In this document: positions 10,269 through 21,090 of the stretch, in pieces
Numbering within the stretch: the stretch's first letter is position 1
Layout: each line of letters starts with the position of its first letter
Assembly (NCBI GenBank): GCA_037447655.1
Contig: JBBHKE010003295.1
Span: 126,001 to 186,000, forward strand
Direction of reading: 5' to 3'
DNA from: Zygnema cylindricum
Taxonomy: Eukaryota; Streptophyta; Zygnematophyceae; Zygnematales; Zygnemataceae
Length of the DNA stretch: 60,000 nt
Program-made: the position numbers and the translations under genes
Notes under the pieces: model-generated
Told to the model about the DNA's origin: nothing
The model's input: only the letters and a program-made list of their open reading frames with translations
Databases searched by the model: none

Positions 10269-10426
10269 ATCAAAGCATCACAAGAACAAATTATTCTAAT
10301 TATTTGTATTGTATTTCAAAAAAAAAAACAAAGTAATCAAGTTTCAACGAAACAAAGTTATCAAGTATTTGTGATAAAAAAGTAACTACTATTTGTAACT
10401 ACTACAAGACATTGAAAACAAGTATT

Positions 10427-10665
10427 TGTAATGTTGGTCAGCCTCCGAGCTGATAGTGATGTGTATGCAACCTTCTAAGTCTTAGGACTAAGTTGGTTGA
10501 TCGCAAAAAAAGAAAAAGAAAAACAAAGTACTCAAAGTAATCAATCAACTATAATAAACAACGAAAATAAATAAATAATAAGTGATTGTAATGTTAGTCA
10601 ACCTTTGTGTTGATAATGATGTTTATGCAACCATCTCGGTCTTTGGACTAAGTTAGTTGAATCCT
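10427..10665 (+). repeat. Two tandem copies of a 160-bp unit
   Basis: TGTAATGTTGGTCAGCC at 10427 recurs as TGTAATGTTAGTCAACC at 10587. Both copies continue with GATGTKTATGCAACC and then a potential stem in which CAAC pairs with GTTG around GTCTTNGGACTAAG. The two copies differ at about one base in five, yet both keep the pairing. The remainder to 11178 is AT-rich with poly-T runs and no gene. Confidence 0.55.
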
Positions 10666-11178
10666 AGTTGGGTTTGATGTTTTTTTTTCTTTTTTTTTTC
10701 TTTGTTGTGTTTACATTTGTTTCTTGCGTTTTTGTTATGTGATCAAGGTTATATTATGGTTATTTATTTTGTTTGTCTTTTTTTTGTTTTCTTTTTTTGT
10801 GATATTATGTCTTGATAAAAAAAAATATGAAAAATAGACATGCAACACCTTAATATAAAATAAACAAAAACCATTTGTATTTTGTTTAAACGAATAATGG
10901 TTGAATAATGCTAATGGTTTAATGTGTATTCTAGATTTAACATTAAAATATTTAATACTACATGATATATTCAGTCCATTCATTCATATCGTTTAGTAGA
11001 TTGAGATCGAATGCTCAAATTAATGTGAAGCTTTTACGCTTAAACAACCCCCCTACATGAACGAAATGCGAATGAAACCATCCACTTTGGGTCGTCATGG
11101 TCTTTACCATATACAATGCGATAGTACAGTGCGTACCATATACGAGTATCGTACGTGATGCCGACATAGAAATCACGG

Positions 11179-11320
11179 TACACCGCGAATCGTAATTAGA
11201 GTAAAAAAAAAAAAATGTTTAGAGTTATAAACGCTAATTAATGTGATAGAACCTTTTAACAAAGGAAGTTTACTCTAATTTATTTAAGTACTCTATATTA
11301 GGTTATGTCGGCAATAACTA
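11179..11320. mobile_element. Truncated TA-flanked CACCG element
   Basis: The left end TACACCGCGAATCGTAATTA is intact, but I find no matching right end before the AT microsatellite at 11416. The right boundary given here is arbitrary. Confidence 0.45.
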
Positions 11321-11412
11321 TCCGTGCTGTAATTATGAACACTAAATTATGTAGACATACAAAAACTGTTAGTCCGTATATTTTGACGTCATTATGACGT
11401 TAGTACTATTTG

Positions 11413-11415
<3 letters not shown>

Positions 11416-11460
<45 letters not shown>
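11416..11460. repeat. (AT)n microsatellite
   Basis: An uninterrupted AT dinucleotide run of about 42 bases. Confidence 0.95.
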
Positions 11461-11461
<1 letters not shown>

Positions 11462-11680
11462 TATATCTCTAAACACATAATTTTTTTATTTATATATAGA
11501 TTTTTCACATATAAATTCATGTAAATTTACACATGTACTATAATTTTGTCGTGACGGAGCTATGAATGGGTTTTTTCGATGAGGTTTTGACTGCACTTTG
11601 TCCTTCAAGTTAAGGCACCTTCCTCTCCAAGGTAGTCTGGAGGTACACTGACATAGTCGCCACTGATAAGGTCCACTGGT

Positions 11681-11917
11681 TCATAACCCGAGCGGATATG
11701 CGGGTGCCTTAAACGTATTGAGAAGTCCAATTTCTTGTTCAAACTTGTCATCAACTGTTCTTCCACGAAGGATCTTTTTAACTGCTATATCCATTCCCAT
11801 GTGACGCCCCTTAAAAACTTCACCAAAGCCTCCACTTCTAATCCTATTGGAAGAAGAGAAGTTGTCAGTCGCTGCTGCAATTTCATCTGCGGTAGCCACA
11901 TGTCTTAGGAGGAGGAA
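11681..11917 (-). pseudogene. Receptor-like kinase exon, truncated
   Basis: After an acceptor (GACAG) the minus strand reads TADEIAAATDNFSSSNRI, then SGGFGEVFKG, IAVKK and FEQEIGLL. This is the juxtamembrane-to-kinase start typical of plant receptor-like kinases: glycine loop, the ATP-binding lysine and the helix-C glutamate. The first glycine of the GxGxxG loop is replaced by arginine. The frame leaves the kinase alignment after LLNTFK and stops 10 codons later. The expected HxNLV segment and all catalytic and activation-loop motifs (HRD, DFG) are absent, so it cannot be an active kinase. It lies about 930 bp downstream of, and on the same strand as, the HSPA12-like gene. Confidence 0.7.
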
Positions 11918-11919
11918 CT

Positions 11920-12840
11920 GTCAGCCTGCAGCAGCGGAGATTTCGGAATTAGTTTCTTACAATCATACGTCACTGAGCGCATGCGGATGATGGCAATAAA
12001 TTTAAAGTTGACAATGTTTTTTCCAAGAGAAAAAATGCAAACGAAGAAGTGATGGCATGAGAAAAGTGTACAGTTGACGATTCCAAAGATGTCGTAAAGT
12101 TGACATATCTTCAACAACCAGTATAGGTACTCTGAAATACAATCATATTTGTGATTATGTAAGAATAGGTTGTTCCCAAGCCTCAATTTGATCCCATCTA
12201 CAAAATAATTCCTCAACAAACGAGCATTTCCCTTGGCTCTTTAACCCAACAGAAATCACAATGGAGCCATAAAGAAAAGCGCAAAATAAATGATCAATAG
12301 GCAGAAACGTGTGATGTGATGTCATGCAACAAGACAAACCAAAGCGCAAAGACAAAAATGTGATGTGATGTGACAATGCCATGCAACATGACAATGTATT
12401 GCAAGGCAGACAAAACCTAGACAAGATAATGTAGCAAAACTAGACAAAACGCGACATAAAATGCTGACATAACAAGACAAACAAACGCTCCATGACATAG
12501 AAAAGATGAGACGTGACATAATGTGACAAAATTAAGGTTAATTTCATTCTTTCACAATCCTCTGAGGCCATACGGTTAGGCAAAAGAGGTCCAAGGCAGA
12601 AAACAGGTGGACCATCTAACAGTTTTTAAATTCCTTGGATCTGAACTTTCCTGCTGAAATTGAAAATAAATCTTCATGATTCATGTGTAAAATGTTGAAT
12701 TCGAATGCCACAATTCGACAAATGCAGTGAAACATTCAAAATACTTGACTGCATCCATAAGGTCATTTGTTTCCTATAACTGGAAGATAGGAGAGAGAGA
12801 GGGAGCTGTTTCTCCATTTCTCACAAATACGGAAAACAAA
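11920..12840. other. Intergenic or intronic, GACA-rich low complexity
   Basis: The stretch 12300-12540 is made of irregular repeats of TGACATAA, ATGACAA and GATGTGATG type. Apparent frames in it (cysteine/histidine/serine-rich) are products of this bias. It separates the HSPA12-like gene from the kinase exon and may be an intron if the two belong to one gene. No other feature is seen. Confidence 0.5.
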
Positions 12841-12845
12841 TTGTT

Positions 12846-14563
12846 TCATCTAACTTCTCTGCAGCTGAGGAGAAGGTTCTTGCTTTCTGGATGAATACCA
12901 ACCTTAAAGGATCTCAAAGTAGCTCCTCCGTTCATTTTTTGTGCAACTTGCGAAAGAATTTTGCCCGGATGCAATCTCTGCAGCAGCGCTCCATGACAGA
13001 TGGCGGCACCAGGACTGGGCGGCACCACAACCATTTCAACTATACCTGTACTTCTGAATTTCTCGTCCAGTTTCTTAGCGAGATAGGGGTTTCCTGAGAA
13101 CCCCCCTACTGCAAAAATGACTTTGCATTTTCCAGCTTCTGACAGTTGTGCCCTCACAAGGTTGATCACTGCATTTACTACAGGGTCGAACATTCCCTCC
13201 AAGTCCTTATTTGTAAACTCAATCGAATCAAAATCAGGTTCATCGGCACCTGTTTCCTCCCAAGCAGCGGCAAGCTTGTTTGGAAGTTTGAAGTATTTCA
13301 GGCGGCCGTCACCACTGAAATCAAAAAATGCAACATGTTTTGTAAACAGAAACGGTCATTGTTAAGAAAAATCACGCTGTTAAATCTCTGTAGGGGAACG
13401 TGTACAATAATAAAAATAATTACGTGTTTTTGTATAGAATTTGACTACAGTACTGTACATACAGACAGAGTAATCTCGAAATGAAGAAACAGAACTCAAA
13501 GGGGACATGTAGCTCGATTTTTCAGAGTTTTGACTGGATCGATGTGATCTCACCTGAATGTCCTCTTGATTTTATCCCACTGCTTTAACAGCTTTGCTAA
13601 CATGCCCGGATCCTGCTGCACGCAGCTCTTCAAACAACTTATCTTCTGCTCCAAAAATTTAAAAAAACACTTGTCAAGGTAGGAAGACCCGCGCAGTCCT
13701 CCACCACTCCTCGTTACCTCTCTCACCTCCGCTCCATCTCCCACCTTCTCATGAACCACAATGTCCACTGTGCCTCCTCCCACGTCAAGAACCAATATTC
13801 TGTCTCTTTTCTGCATTGCGACCGCCTGCTTGTGGAAGCAATATGTGGAGGCCGCCTCTGGCTCCAGAATGATGCGGAGAGGAGGAGATCCTTCAACAGT
13901 CATCCCCGCTTCTCGGGCAAGATCGCGCATTTTCCGCTTTGCCTTTTCTCCCCAGATAGCTGGCACAGTGAGCGCCCACTCTATTTCCTTCATTCGCACG
14001 CGTGAGCCAAATTTTTCACGCAGCTCTTCCAGAACAAACTCAGACATGCCTCGCAAGTAGTCGGCAATCGCCATGTCAGCAGTAACACCGGGAGGAAGAC
14101 CGGTTTGGATTGCAGGCGTCCCTTCATCGGACAAATGGAGCTTGAATCGCTTTACAATATATCCTGCAGGTTTTTCTGCCTTTGTTTTGCTACGTTTTGC
14201 AGCTTCGCATGCTTTGGTGTAACCGGCGACAGCTGGCCAGCCCCACGCACGTGCGACCCAGGCACTGCATTCGTCCTGCATGTACCAAAGTACAGTTGGC
14301 GTTTTGCAGAACGGAAACGCATGCTCTTTCTGTGCCGGCCAATGGTCGATGAGGAAAACATCGTCAGGGAAGGACTTGCGAGCATATGCGACGCCGGAAA
14401 ACGTGGTTCCAAAGTCGAGAGCGACGATGCATCGTTCACCATAAAAGGACGTGCGAGCGAATGCGACGCCGGAAAACGTGGTTCCAAAGTCGAGTGCGAC
14501 AATGCTTCGTTCATGACGCTGGGCAGACATGGAACGAAGGCTTTCCATTAATTTACTCATCAT
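12846..14563 (-). CDS. HSPA12-like atypical Hsp70 (actin-like ATPase), two exons
   Basis: Exon 1 runs from the ATG at 14563 to 13554 (donor GTGAGA). Exon 2 runs from 13314 (acceptor TTTCAG) to TGA at 12846. Spliced, they keep frame and give about 492 residues. Nucleotide-binding motifs of the Hsp70/actin ATPase fold are present: phosphate-1 IVALDFGTTFSGVA, phosphate-2 ILVLDVGGGTVDIVV and adenosine motif FAVGGFSGNPYL. The pattern fits the divergent HSPA12 group, which lacks the canonical substrate-binding domain. The phosphate-1 loop is present twice in tandem because of a 75-bp (25-codon) duplication at about 14388-14537. The C-terminus ends soon after the PGAAICHGAL segment, earlier than expected, and a weak donor (GTTAGA) lies just before the stop. 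Alternative start codons one or more residues away are possible. Role: probably a stress-related or signalling ATPase, by family only. Confidence 0.75.
14388..14537 (-). repeat. 75-bp in-frame tandem duplication of the phosphate-1 loop
   Basis: GCGACGCCGGAAAACGTGG occurs at 14388 and again at 14463 on the plus strand, exactly 75 bases apart, and the flanking bases match through the unit with a few changes. On the coding strand each unit encodes IVALDFGTTFSGVA followed by about 11 residues. The copies differ at several sites, so this does not look like a very recent event or an assembly stutter. Confidence 0.85.
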
Positions 14564-14954
14564 TCTCCTTTGCAGAGGTGACAAGATACCTTACCTGTAT
14601 CAGCAAGGGAATGGAAATTGGCTATCAGATTCTGGAGTTTCTTCAGAAGATAAAAACGTCCCGAGTTTTTATTTGTCGACGGAGGAAAGCGACGGAGGGT
14701 AAAGGACAAAATTAGTCGTTCGTTTTCTTTACGCGTACCTGTAGCTTACTCGTTTGTGGAACGAATGTAGATTGTGTACGACAGATTTGGTATGTGACGA
14801 TTTCGCACAGTAAAAAGTCAAATCTTAAACTATACCGTGTATTCATGAACCAAATCTTTTTTCGGTTTCTTTTTTCCACGCGTAATTCACGCGATGGTTG
14901 GAACCAATCAACCTATCATTTTCACTTGCGCCGCTTTTATTTTCTTGCTTTTTT

Positions 14955-15330
14955 TCAGGGATTCCGCCCTGTTTTGTCATGTTCTTCCCGCCAAGAATTA
15001 TCATCATGGCAATTTTATTTGTTTATCTCTTCATATTGTTCCTGTACAACCGTAAAGATAAAAATGTCTTGATCAATATAAATCGTACAACAGTAATCAA
15101 TGGATGATTAAAGACTTCCAAGCATTAATGGTTAAGCATTTTCGATCGCAGCCAATACATATTGAATTCGAGGACATGAAAGGCCCGAACAAATAAGACA
15201 AAGTATAACAAAGGATCCCCAAAAGTAAAAAAAAGAAAATTAGAAGGGGCTAAAAGAAAGAAAAGGCCAAAGATAAACAAGTGTCATTAAAGTAACGACA
15301 AACATAGAAAGATAAAAATGATAAGTTTGT
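14955..15330 (+). repeat. Dispersed repeat R1, uninterrupted copy
   Basis: Matches 4190-4418 plus 5686-5823. It has a single TAA where the 4.4-kb copy carries the Harbinger-like element. It contains CGATCGCAGCCAATACATATT and later AAAAGGCCAAAGATAAACAAG. No coding signal. The stretches 14585-14950 and 15331-15880 around it show no supportable gene. A 121-codon minus-strand frame at 15581-15946 overlaps the copia remnant and has no motif. Confidence 0.7.
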
Positions 15331-15889
15331 CGTAAGAGTGTCTTGTCTATTGATAATTTACAAGGAAGAAAAAGGATTTTATGCTGAAAAATAAAGAACT
15401 GGGAAGCCGTAAGGGCCCGTCTAGTTAGATCTAATCCTAGGCGTGACTACAATGCGTAGATCTAGTTACGTCAACACGAATCAAGGGTAACAGAGATTGT
15501 TCGAAAAGAACCTTCAACGATAACAAAGGTATGTACAAAGCACAGATAGGACTTTCATAAGGGCTAAAGCTGCCTAAAAATCACAAATGATGGGAGTGGG
15601 AGAATGGGAGAAAAAGAGAGATCGGTGATGAGTGGACAGAACCAGATAGTCGTTTTGATGGTAAAAATGTCGACCATAGAATCGGTCTTGGTGGAGGAAA
15701 GATAAATTTTGGCTTACTTGTGGAAAGTTTGTGATACAAGACCGCCACAATGAGAGAAACAAACACCCGATATGACACATCGGTCGTCGGGCTAATCAAC
15801 CCAATCCACGTTGCAAAAGCCAACAATGGAGGAATCCGAGGAAAATAAAAGAGGAGAGGAGTGAGTAGGAGAAGGAGGGAGATAGAATG

Positions 15890-16250
15890 TGTCATGAAGA
15901 TGTTTGGTGCCTTGAAGGTATCAATAGACATATTTGGCGGCTTCAAGGTGAGTTAGATAAACACAATGGGAGAATTAAGATAAGTGATAAACGGCAATGC
16001 AAATATCCGACCGAGCACAAAGCATGGCATACATGAGCTTCCCTACATTAAAGTGATAAAGTGGGTTTATATCGCATTGGCTATTCCTATCTTAAGGCAC
16101 TTACGCTTAACACTTTCATTCCCAAAATACAACGTACCTCTCCAAGCATTACCTTAAATCGTATACCAAGATAACGCTTCTCTCATTGATTTGTTCTAAC
16201 TCATCACATGCCGACGAGAAATTATCCACATAGACCAAAATATAATTTCA
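15890..16250 (-). pseudogene. Ty1/copia pol remnant (RT end and RNase H linker)
   Basis: On the minus strand, ILVYVDN near 16225-16240 corresponds to the copia reverse transcriptase YVDD box with the second aspartate changed to asparagine. GKLMYAMLCARSDICIAV near 16020-16065 matches the copia segment usually written VGSLMYAMxCTRPDIxxAV. HLEAAKYVY, a stop, then YLQGTKHLHDT near 15890-15940 matches the following HWxAVKRILRYLKGT segment. Several stops and frame changes lie between them. It is an old dead copy with no LTRs recognised. The region 16260-16850 further upstream in the element's sense may be more of the same, but I cannot support it. Confidence 0.7.
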
Positions 16251-16852
16251 TTTAAACATTCTCCTTCAACATTAACTCCAAAATTGGACAAAGTCCGAAC
16301 GAAAAACCCGAAACTAAATTTCAATAGTGCTTTATGAACACGCAAGTACCACGCAATGGCCGCAAAGATTAACATGCATAGCGTCCAACGGTTGTTGATC
16401 TCGATGTTTGGTGCCTTTCATCAGGTAAGGTAATTGGACTTGACGCCCTTGACTTCATCCTCCATTCCATTTTCCTTTAGGATATAATCCCCCACCAAAT
16501 AATTATGAGTAATTTTGTTCACATGTCGCCCGGATGTATGAAAAAATTTATAGTGCCATAAAGTAAGATCGCCTTTCCACTGGAGAACTTCGTGTATTAC
16601 ACCCATAGATGGGTGATTCAATTTCGGTCCATTATATGAGAGTTAACTATGATAAACATCTGTCACAATTCTTTCATTTACTAAATTATTATCCTTAATC
16701 CAATTTCTATTAAATTGGTTACTTCAAGCGTAAGCTTTAACGAATCCGTTGGATTTACGTAACACTTAATAAATTGAAGAAACCATTAAACTAAAATATA
16801 CTTTTTGGGATTGGTATTTTGTCGCCTTTTTTTTGCCATTAACATCCGACGA

Positions 16853-17630
16853 CACCAAGTAAAGCGAAATCGTAATTAGCATGTGGGCCGTTAATTCTCG
16901 TGTATCGTCAAAAAATGTGGCATTCGTACTACATGACGAGATGCATACGTGTCAATTATCTATTCGTTCTCCAGTTTGTCTCATCAACCAAGAGTTCTTA
17001 CAAAAAAATAAAATTCTTCCCCGTTATCGAAGTGATTTCTTTAGGCATTAATCCGAACCACGATTGTCGCCACAACCTCGACTGATTGCAACCGCGCTCA
17101 ATTCCTCGATCTCCACTATGACCGTCTTCGCCGCTTTTTCCACGAGCTTGATCTCTATCGGCCTTATTTGAGTAACAATGACGACTAGTCTGTATATATT
17201 TGAAGAGGGGGGTGGGAGAGAGGGAGACATTTAAAAAAAGTTATAGAAAGTATCTCTACAAAAAAGAAATAATGAAACGGGGAGACTTGAATTGAGTTCA
17301 CAAGGTCGACGTTTGAATGCCCGCATACAAGTTTACACCATTTACTTTTGTAGTTCAACTTTAATTGCACACTTTATTAAGTGTGAACGCCATTATTTTG
17401 ACTTTATTATTTACTTTAGTACGAAATTAAAACCATTTTTAGTAGGCATTGACACAATTAGTACACCAATTTTTTTATTTTTTTCTTAAAATGGTGTATT
17501 GGCATTAAATATAACTAAACTATAATAACATAAAAGAAAAGATATATTTTTTTTATTCTATTTAAGTTTGAAGGTCAAAATTTAAGGGGGACAGAATTAG
17601 TGTTATTAACACTAATGGCGATTTACAGTG
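16853..17630. mobile_element. Inverted-end element shared by segments A and B (copy A)
   Basis: The left end is degraded (CACCAAGTAAAGCGAAATCG). The right end, TTAACACTAATGGCGATTTACAGTG, is the family end with changes. The interior, including CATTGACACAATTAGTACACC and a G-rich GGGGGGTGGGAGAG stretch, is present in copy B at about 21520-22226. The insertion therefore predates the A/B duplication. Small frames inside are not conserved between A and B. Confidence 0.55.
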
Positions 17631-17639
17631 TTCTCTACG

Positions 17640-17820
17640 CAGCTTTCCCCGTAATTTATTTTTTCTCAAATAGAATTATTCATACTATTTAAAATGAGCC
17701 CTAATTTTTCATTAGAGTAAATGATTTACCTTAAAAATATGAATTCCCAATTAGCGTTAATAACGCTAATTCTTCTTTTACGCTATTTATTCCTTGACGC
17801 TAATAGCGATTGGCGGTGTA
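17640..17820. mobile_element. Partial TA-flanked CACCG element (216-bp subfamily)
   Basis: The right end CTAATAGCGATTGGCGGTGTA and the interior (AATTCCCAATTAGCGTTAATA, TTCATACTATTTAAAA) match the elements at 23849 and 44486. The left end is missing or degraded where it abuts the previous element. Copy B lacks this insertion at the equivalent site near 22230. Confidence 0.6.
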
Positions 17821-17829
17821 CTGGACTCT

Positions 17830-18525
17830 ACTATAATGATTGATGACCCATAGCGCTGGGTCCCATTGGCTCATAAAGCGCCCATTTCGGAGGACGCGCT
17901 ACGGCCTACGGGAGTCAACTTTGACATCTCAATCTTCGTGATATCACCCTCGTACGTCACTTTGAAAGACTACCAGAAAATCCAGACTGCCGGCTTAAAC
18001 TTTTCCGAAATATTCTCTGGAATTGCCAGCAAAGCGACCAATTTAAAACAAAAAATATTCCTACAAGAATAACAAAATTCAGAGCGAAGATTTTCAACGG
18101 TTCGTTTATATAGCCCCGACTTTAGAACTGTATTCTGGCTGCCCCATGTTTTGGGCAATTCTGAAAGTACATCCGTACAAATGCAGGCAGGTCGCAGGGT
18201 TGAGCAATTTGGTTTGAATCGAGAGGACGTCTCAGCTCGATTTTCGGCCACAAACGTCGTTGCGTTTATCCTCTGACTTTCAAACGGAAATCCCAATCTA
18301 GGTTAAGCGTGTGCCAACTAAGCATATTTGACTGCGACTGCAACAGATGGTGTGGCTACTGTACTTTCCCTTTCCTGTTTAAAGCTTTGAATTCTCTTCA
18401 CCCACGCTGTCCTTCTCACCCTCCCCCTCCCCCTTCCCCTTTTCCTCCCTCTCCCACCCTCTCTCACTTGTCCATCTCTCCGTCTCTTATCTCGATTCTG
18501 TGTACTTCTTTCCAAGTAGGTCTCA
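17830..18525 (+). promoter_or_regulatory. 5' flank of copy A, conserved with copy B
   Basis: Blocks such as GGTCCCATTGGCTCATAAAG and AAAATCCAGACTGCCGGCTT recur at 22254-22560, and GAATCGAGAGGACKTCYCAG recurs at 24070-24350. Indels between the copies break any reading frame, so I regard this as non-coding upstream sequence, possibly with promoter function. It ends in a CT-rich tract (18417-18490) shared with copy B (24268-24345), about 40-80 bp before the first ATG of each. Confidence 0.4.
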
Positions 18526-19197
18526 ATGACGGCCATTGTTGCAGGCATGCTGGTGGAATTGAGTGTCAACCTCGTGGTTAAAATGATGGGGAAAACGATC
18601 TCCAATTCGGTCCCAGAAGCTCTGGAAGGTTTCCCATCGTTAATTGAAGTGAAATGCAAGAAAGGAAACGTCAGTCAGAAAGTTTTTTTCCAGATGAGAC
18701 TCGAGAATAAGATACTGTCTATTCACAAGCTTCCACACCAACAATCATTGCTTCCTAAATCCATACCGAAAATCGACTGGAAGTGGCAAAACAATTTAGC
18801 TTGTCTCCAATTGTGTGAAACTGAATGCTCACTTTTTATGGAACAGATGAAGAGTTCGGGCTTGGTAGAGGGAAATGTAGCAAACATGTGCGCTACCATG
18901 CGTGTCATAGATCTGATAGGTCTCATGGCCTGCTCTCTGCCTTCCCTCTATCAAGGGCTGGTAGCTGAAAGAAATTACGGTACCGTTAAATCCCTTTGGG
19001 AAATAAAATGCAGTCAGTATTCGCTGGAAAATGTGTACGATACGGAAGTGACGATAAGGTACGATAGGAAGCTTGACAACTTTATGAAAATGCCTTTGAA
19101 TGTAGTGTGTTGTCAGGCTGGGGAAATGAATAGCAGAGATGCTGTATTGCAAGAGCGGACGAGAACCGGGTGTTATCTGCTGGATATGTTAGTTTAG
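18526..19197 (+). pseudogene. Unrecognised gene family, copy A (223 aa, shifted 3' end)
   Basis: ATG at 18526, stop at 19195-19197. It is the only copy with a complete N-terminal half in the window. Sequence from about residue 85 aligns with copy C (WQNN, EGNVAN, DLIGLMACSLP, CSQYSLENVYD, NVVCCQAGE). It ends TGCYLLDMLV and a stop. In copy C the equivalent point continues through an acidic EEPC segment into another TGCxLLDML. Reading one base shifted, copy A also continues with AEEPC, so a frameshift created the stop. Copy B has the same lesion. Another TGCYLLD segment lies past an inserted SINE head near 19490. No recognisable domain, signal peptide or membrane span. It may still be translated as a shorter protein. 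Confidence 0.5.
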
Positions 19198-19290
19198 CTG
19201 AAGAGCCGTGCTAAGAGGAAGTGCCTATCATGAGACAAGTATTAGCAGATTGATATGTCCTACAACATGTCCTACACTTGGGAAAATTGA

Positions 19291-19361
19291 GCCCGGCCAT
19301 GGCTCGAACCAGGGACCTTTGGCTGTAGCTGTCAATGCGCTAAACACTGCGGCCAGCCCTC
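19291..19361 (-). repeat. tRNA-derived SINE head (copy A)
   Basis: On the minus strand the sequence has a pol III A-box-like region (TGGCCGCAGTGTTTAGCGC) and a perfect B box (GGTTCGAGCC) spaced as in a tRNA, with a possible anticodon stem-loop around AGCTACA. Base 33 is not T and the T stem is imperfect, so it is not a functional tRNA gene. The same unit is at 25049-25122 in copy B, which dates it before the A/B duplication. It is absent from copy C. Confidence 0.6.
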
Positions 19362-19539
19362 ATGCCGGGTTTGGCGGGTCTTAATTTTTTTATTTTTGAG
19401 TGTATTTCGGGTATCACATTACACTCCGGTATTGAACGTCGCCTCTTGCTCAATGCAACAACAGGGAGAAGGAAAGTCCATGGAAAAGTCAACTGGATGC
19501 TACCTGCTGGACATCTGAGAATAGTGGAGACGGATGTTA

Positions 19540-20665
19540 TTTAGTGGAAATATTAATCGGGCAAAGAGGGCATTGAGAAGAAAGGTTCTCTTGAAATTTC
19601 AAATGTGCAAGAACTCGACGTTCGAGAAGGGAATAAATTGTTTGTTTGAGTGAGTTACAAAGATTTTTTTTCTGGCTCCTCTGTGAAAATGGTCGGGGTG
19701 CATCCGAATTATGGAGGAAGTGCCTTTTAGACCTAGATGAGAGGAGCGACCAGCTTGCCGAGAAGAAGTTGCTGATGGAGGATTTGACTTTCAGCTCTTG
19801 CGAGATGCAAGTAAAGTGATGCTTCGAAGAATGGGACAAAAGCCAGTATATCTGTGAGATGGCGAATCATCTGTACAAATCTGATCAGCTTCTACTCTAT
19901 TTGAAAAATTAAATTCAAGTTTGATAGATCATTGTTTTGCATGAACTTGAAGAACACAGATTTGTAATTAGAGATCTTTGGAAGAAGTGCATTTTGCATG
20001 AAAATCCAAAATGTCGACGGACAAAATTGACCTGTGACTGAACTACATTGCACTACGTGTGCACCAATAGAATGAAAATGCTGGAAAATTTTGACAACTG
20101 GTCACAATTTTGGAGCGGTAACAATGCAGCACGTGCAGGATCAAGCAGAGAGGATAATAAGCTAGTGTATATTTAGTTTCATATTTTTTGAACCTTGCAG
20201 ATTGCAAAGAAGGAATGTTGGCATGAGAAGCCAAAACTGTGAAAGAGTTAATGCGGAGATTAGATTGGCTTCTTGCCAATTATGTTAGACAATAGGAAGG
20301 AATCATAGAGAATAATTCAGTTTAGAAAGGGATGCATGTTATCTGATTGTAAAACATCTGTTACATAAACCATGAGATTTATATTACGCAATTGCATTTT
20401 TTGCTTAAGTACTTTTGAGATTACAAAATGCGGTAAAACTTTAATAGACAATATCAACAGCTGAAATGTTTGCACATGCTAAAGTTTTAGTAATAGTCTT
20501 ACATACTGGAAATCACTACCAGTTTCGAATTGTTTTTCTTACTGATTTACTCGTTGGTCAATGGATGGTTCGAACGTGACACGGTCACCAACTGTCACAG
20601 ATTCTCAAATTTGAAACTGGTCAATACAGGAAATACGCTATTGGTATTCTATGAGACTTGTTGTT
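19540..20665 (+). repeat. 3' flank of copy A, homologous to 663-2170
   Basis: Non-coding sequence homologous to the flank of copy C, including GGAATGTTGGCATGAGAAGCC and TATTCTATGAGACTTG. The match ends about 15-20 bp before the target duplication of the hAT-like element at 20685. Copy B has lost this part because a copia LTR begins at 25359. Confidence 0.6.
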
Positions 20666-20684
20666 TGGGATAATGTATGAAATG

Positions 20685-21090
20685 TAGTGTTGGGTATCGG
20701 GTAAATTCATATCGCGATAATTTCGATATTCGATATATCGAATATCGATCAAGAAGATTCCTCGATATATCGTACCGAGACCAACATAAATTATCGCGAT
20801 ATATATCGCAAAAATGGGTGTGTGTACAGTCATAGTACGGAAAATCATACGGATATCTCTCCTCCCCCCCCTCCCCGCGCGCGCTCAAGTGGGGGGGGGG
20901 GTTGAAAAGAAAAATGAAAATTTTCATTATTTTATGCCTCGATATATCGTCGATACGATGTATCGACGATATATTGGCGATATGTCGCGATGATTTGAAA
21001 TTCAATATATCGAAGCGATATATCGATTGTCGAGTACCTGAAATTTGATATATATCGAATATCGCAAAAGGTCCTCGATACCCAACACTA
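20685..21090. mobile_element. hAT-like MITE rich in CGATATATCG palindromes
   Basis: The terminal inverted repeats are TAGTGTTGGGTATCG at the left and CGATACCCAACACTA at the right. The flanking 8-mers ATGAAATG (20677-20684) and GTGAATTG (21091-21098) match at six of eight positions, as expected for an aged 8-bp duplication of the hAT superfamily. The interior is almost entirely made of ATATCG, CGATAT and TCGATA palindromes apart from a C-run/G-run pair near 20860-20900, so it would fold on itself extensively. Non-coding, 406 bp. Confidence 0.75.

Noticed and set aside
17866-18072. 68-codon frame upstream of copy A as a gene
   Set aside because: The homologous sequence in segment B has indels that destroy the frame, so the conservation is not at protein level.
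19291-19361. Functional tRNA gene on the minus strand
   Set aside because: A and B boxes are present, but T33 is missing, stems are imperfect, and the same unit recurs at 25049 in a duplicated context, so a SINE relic fits better.
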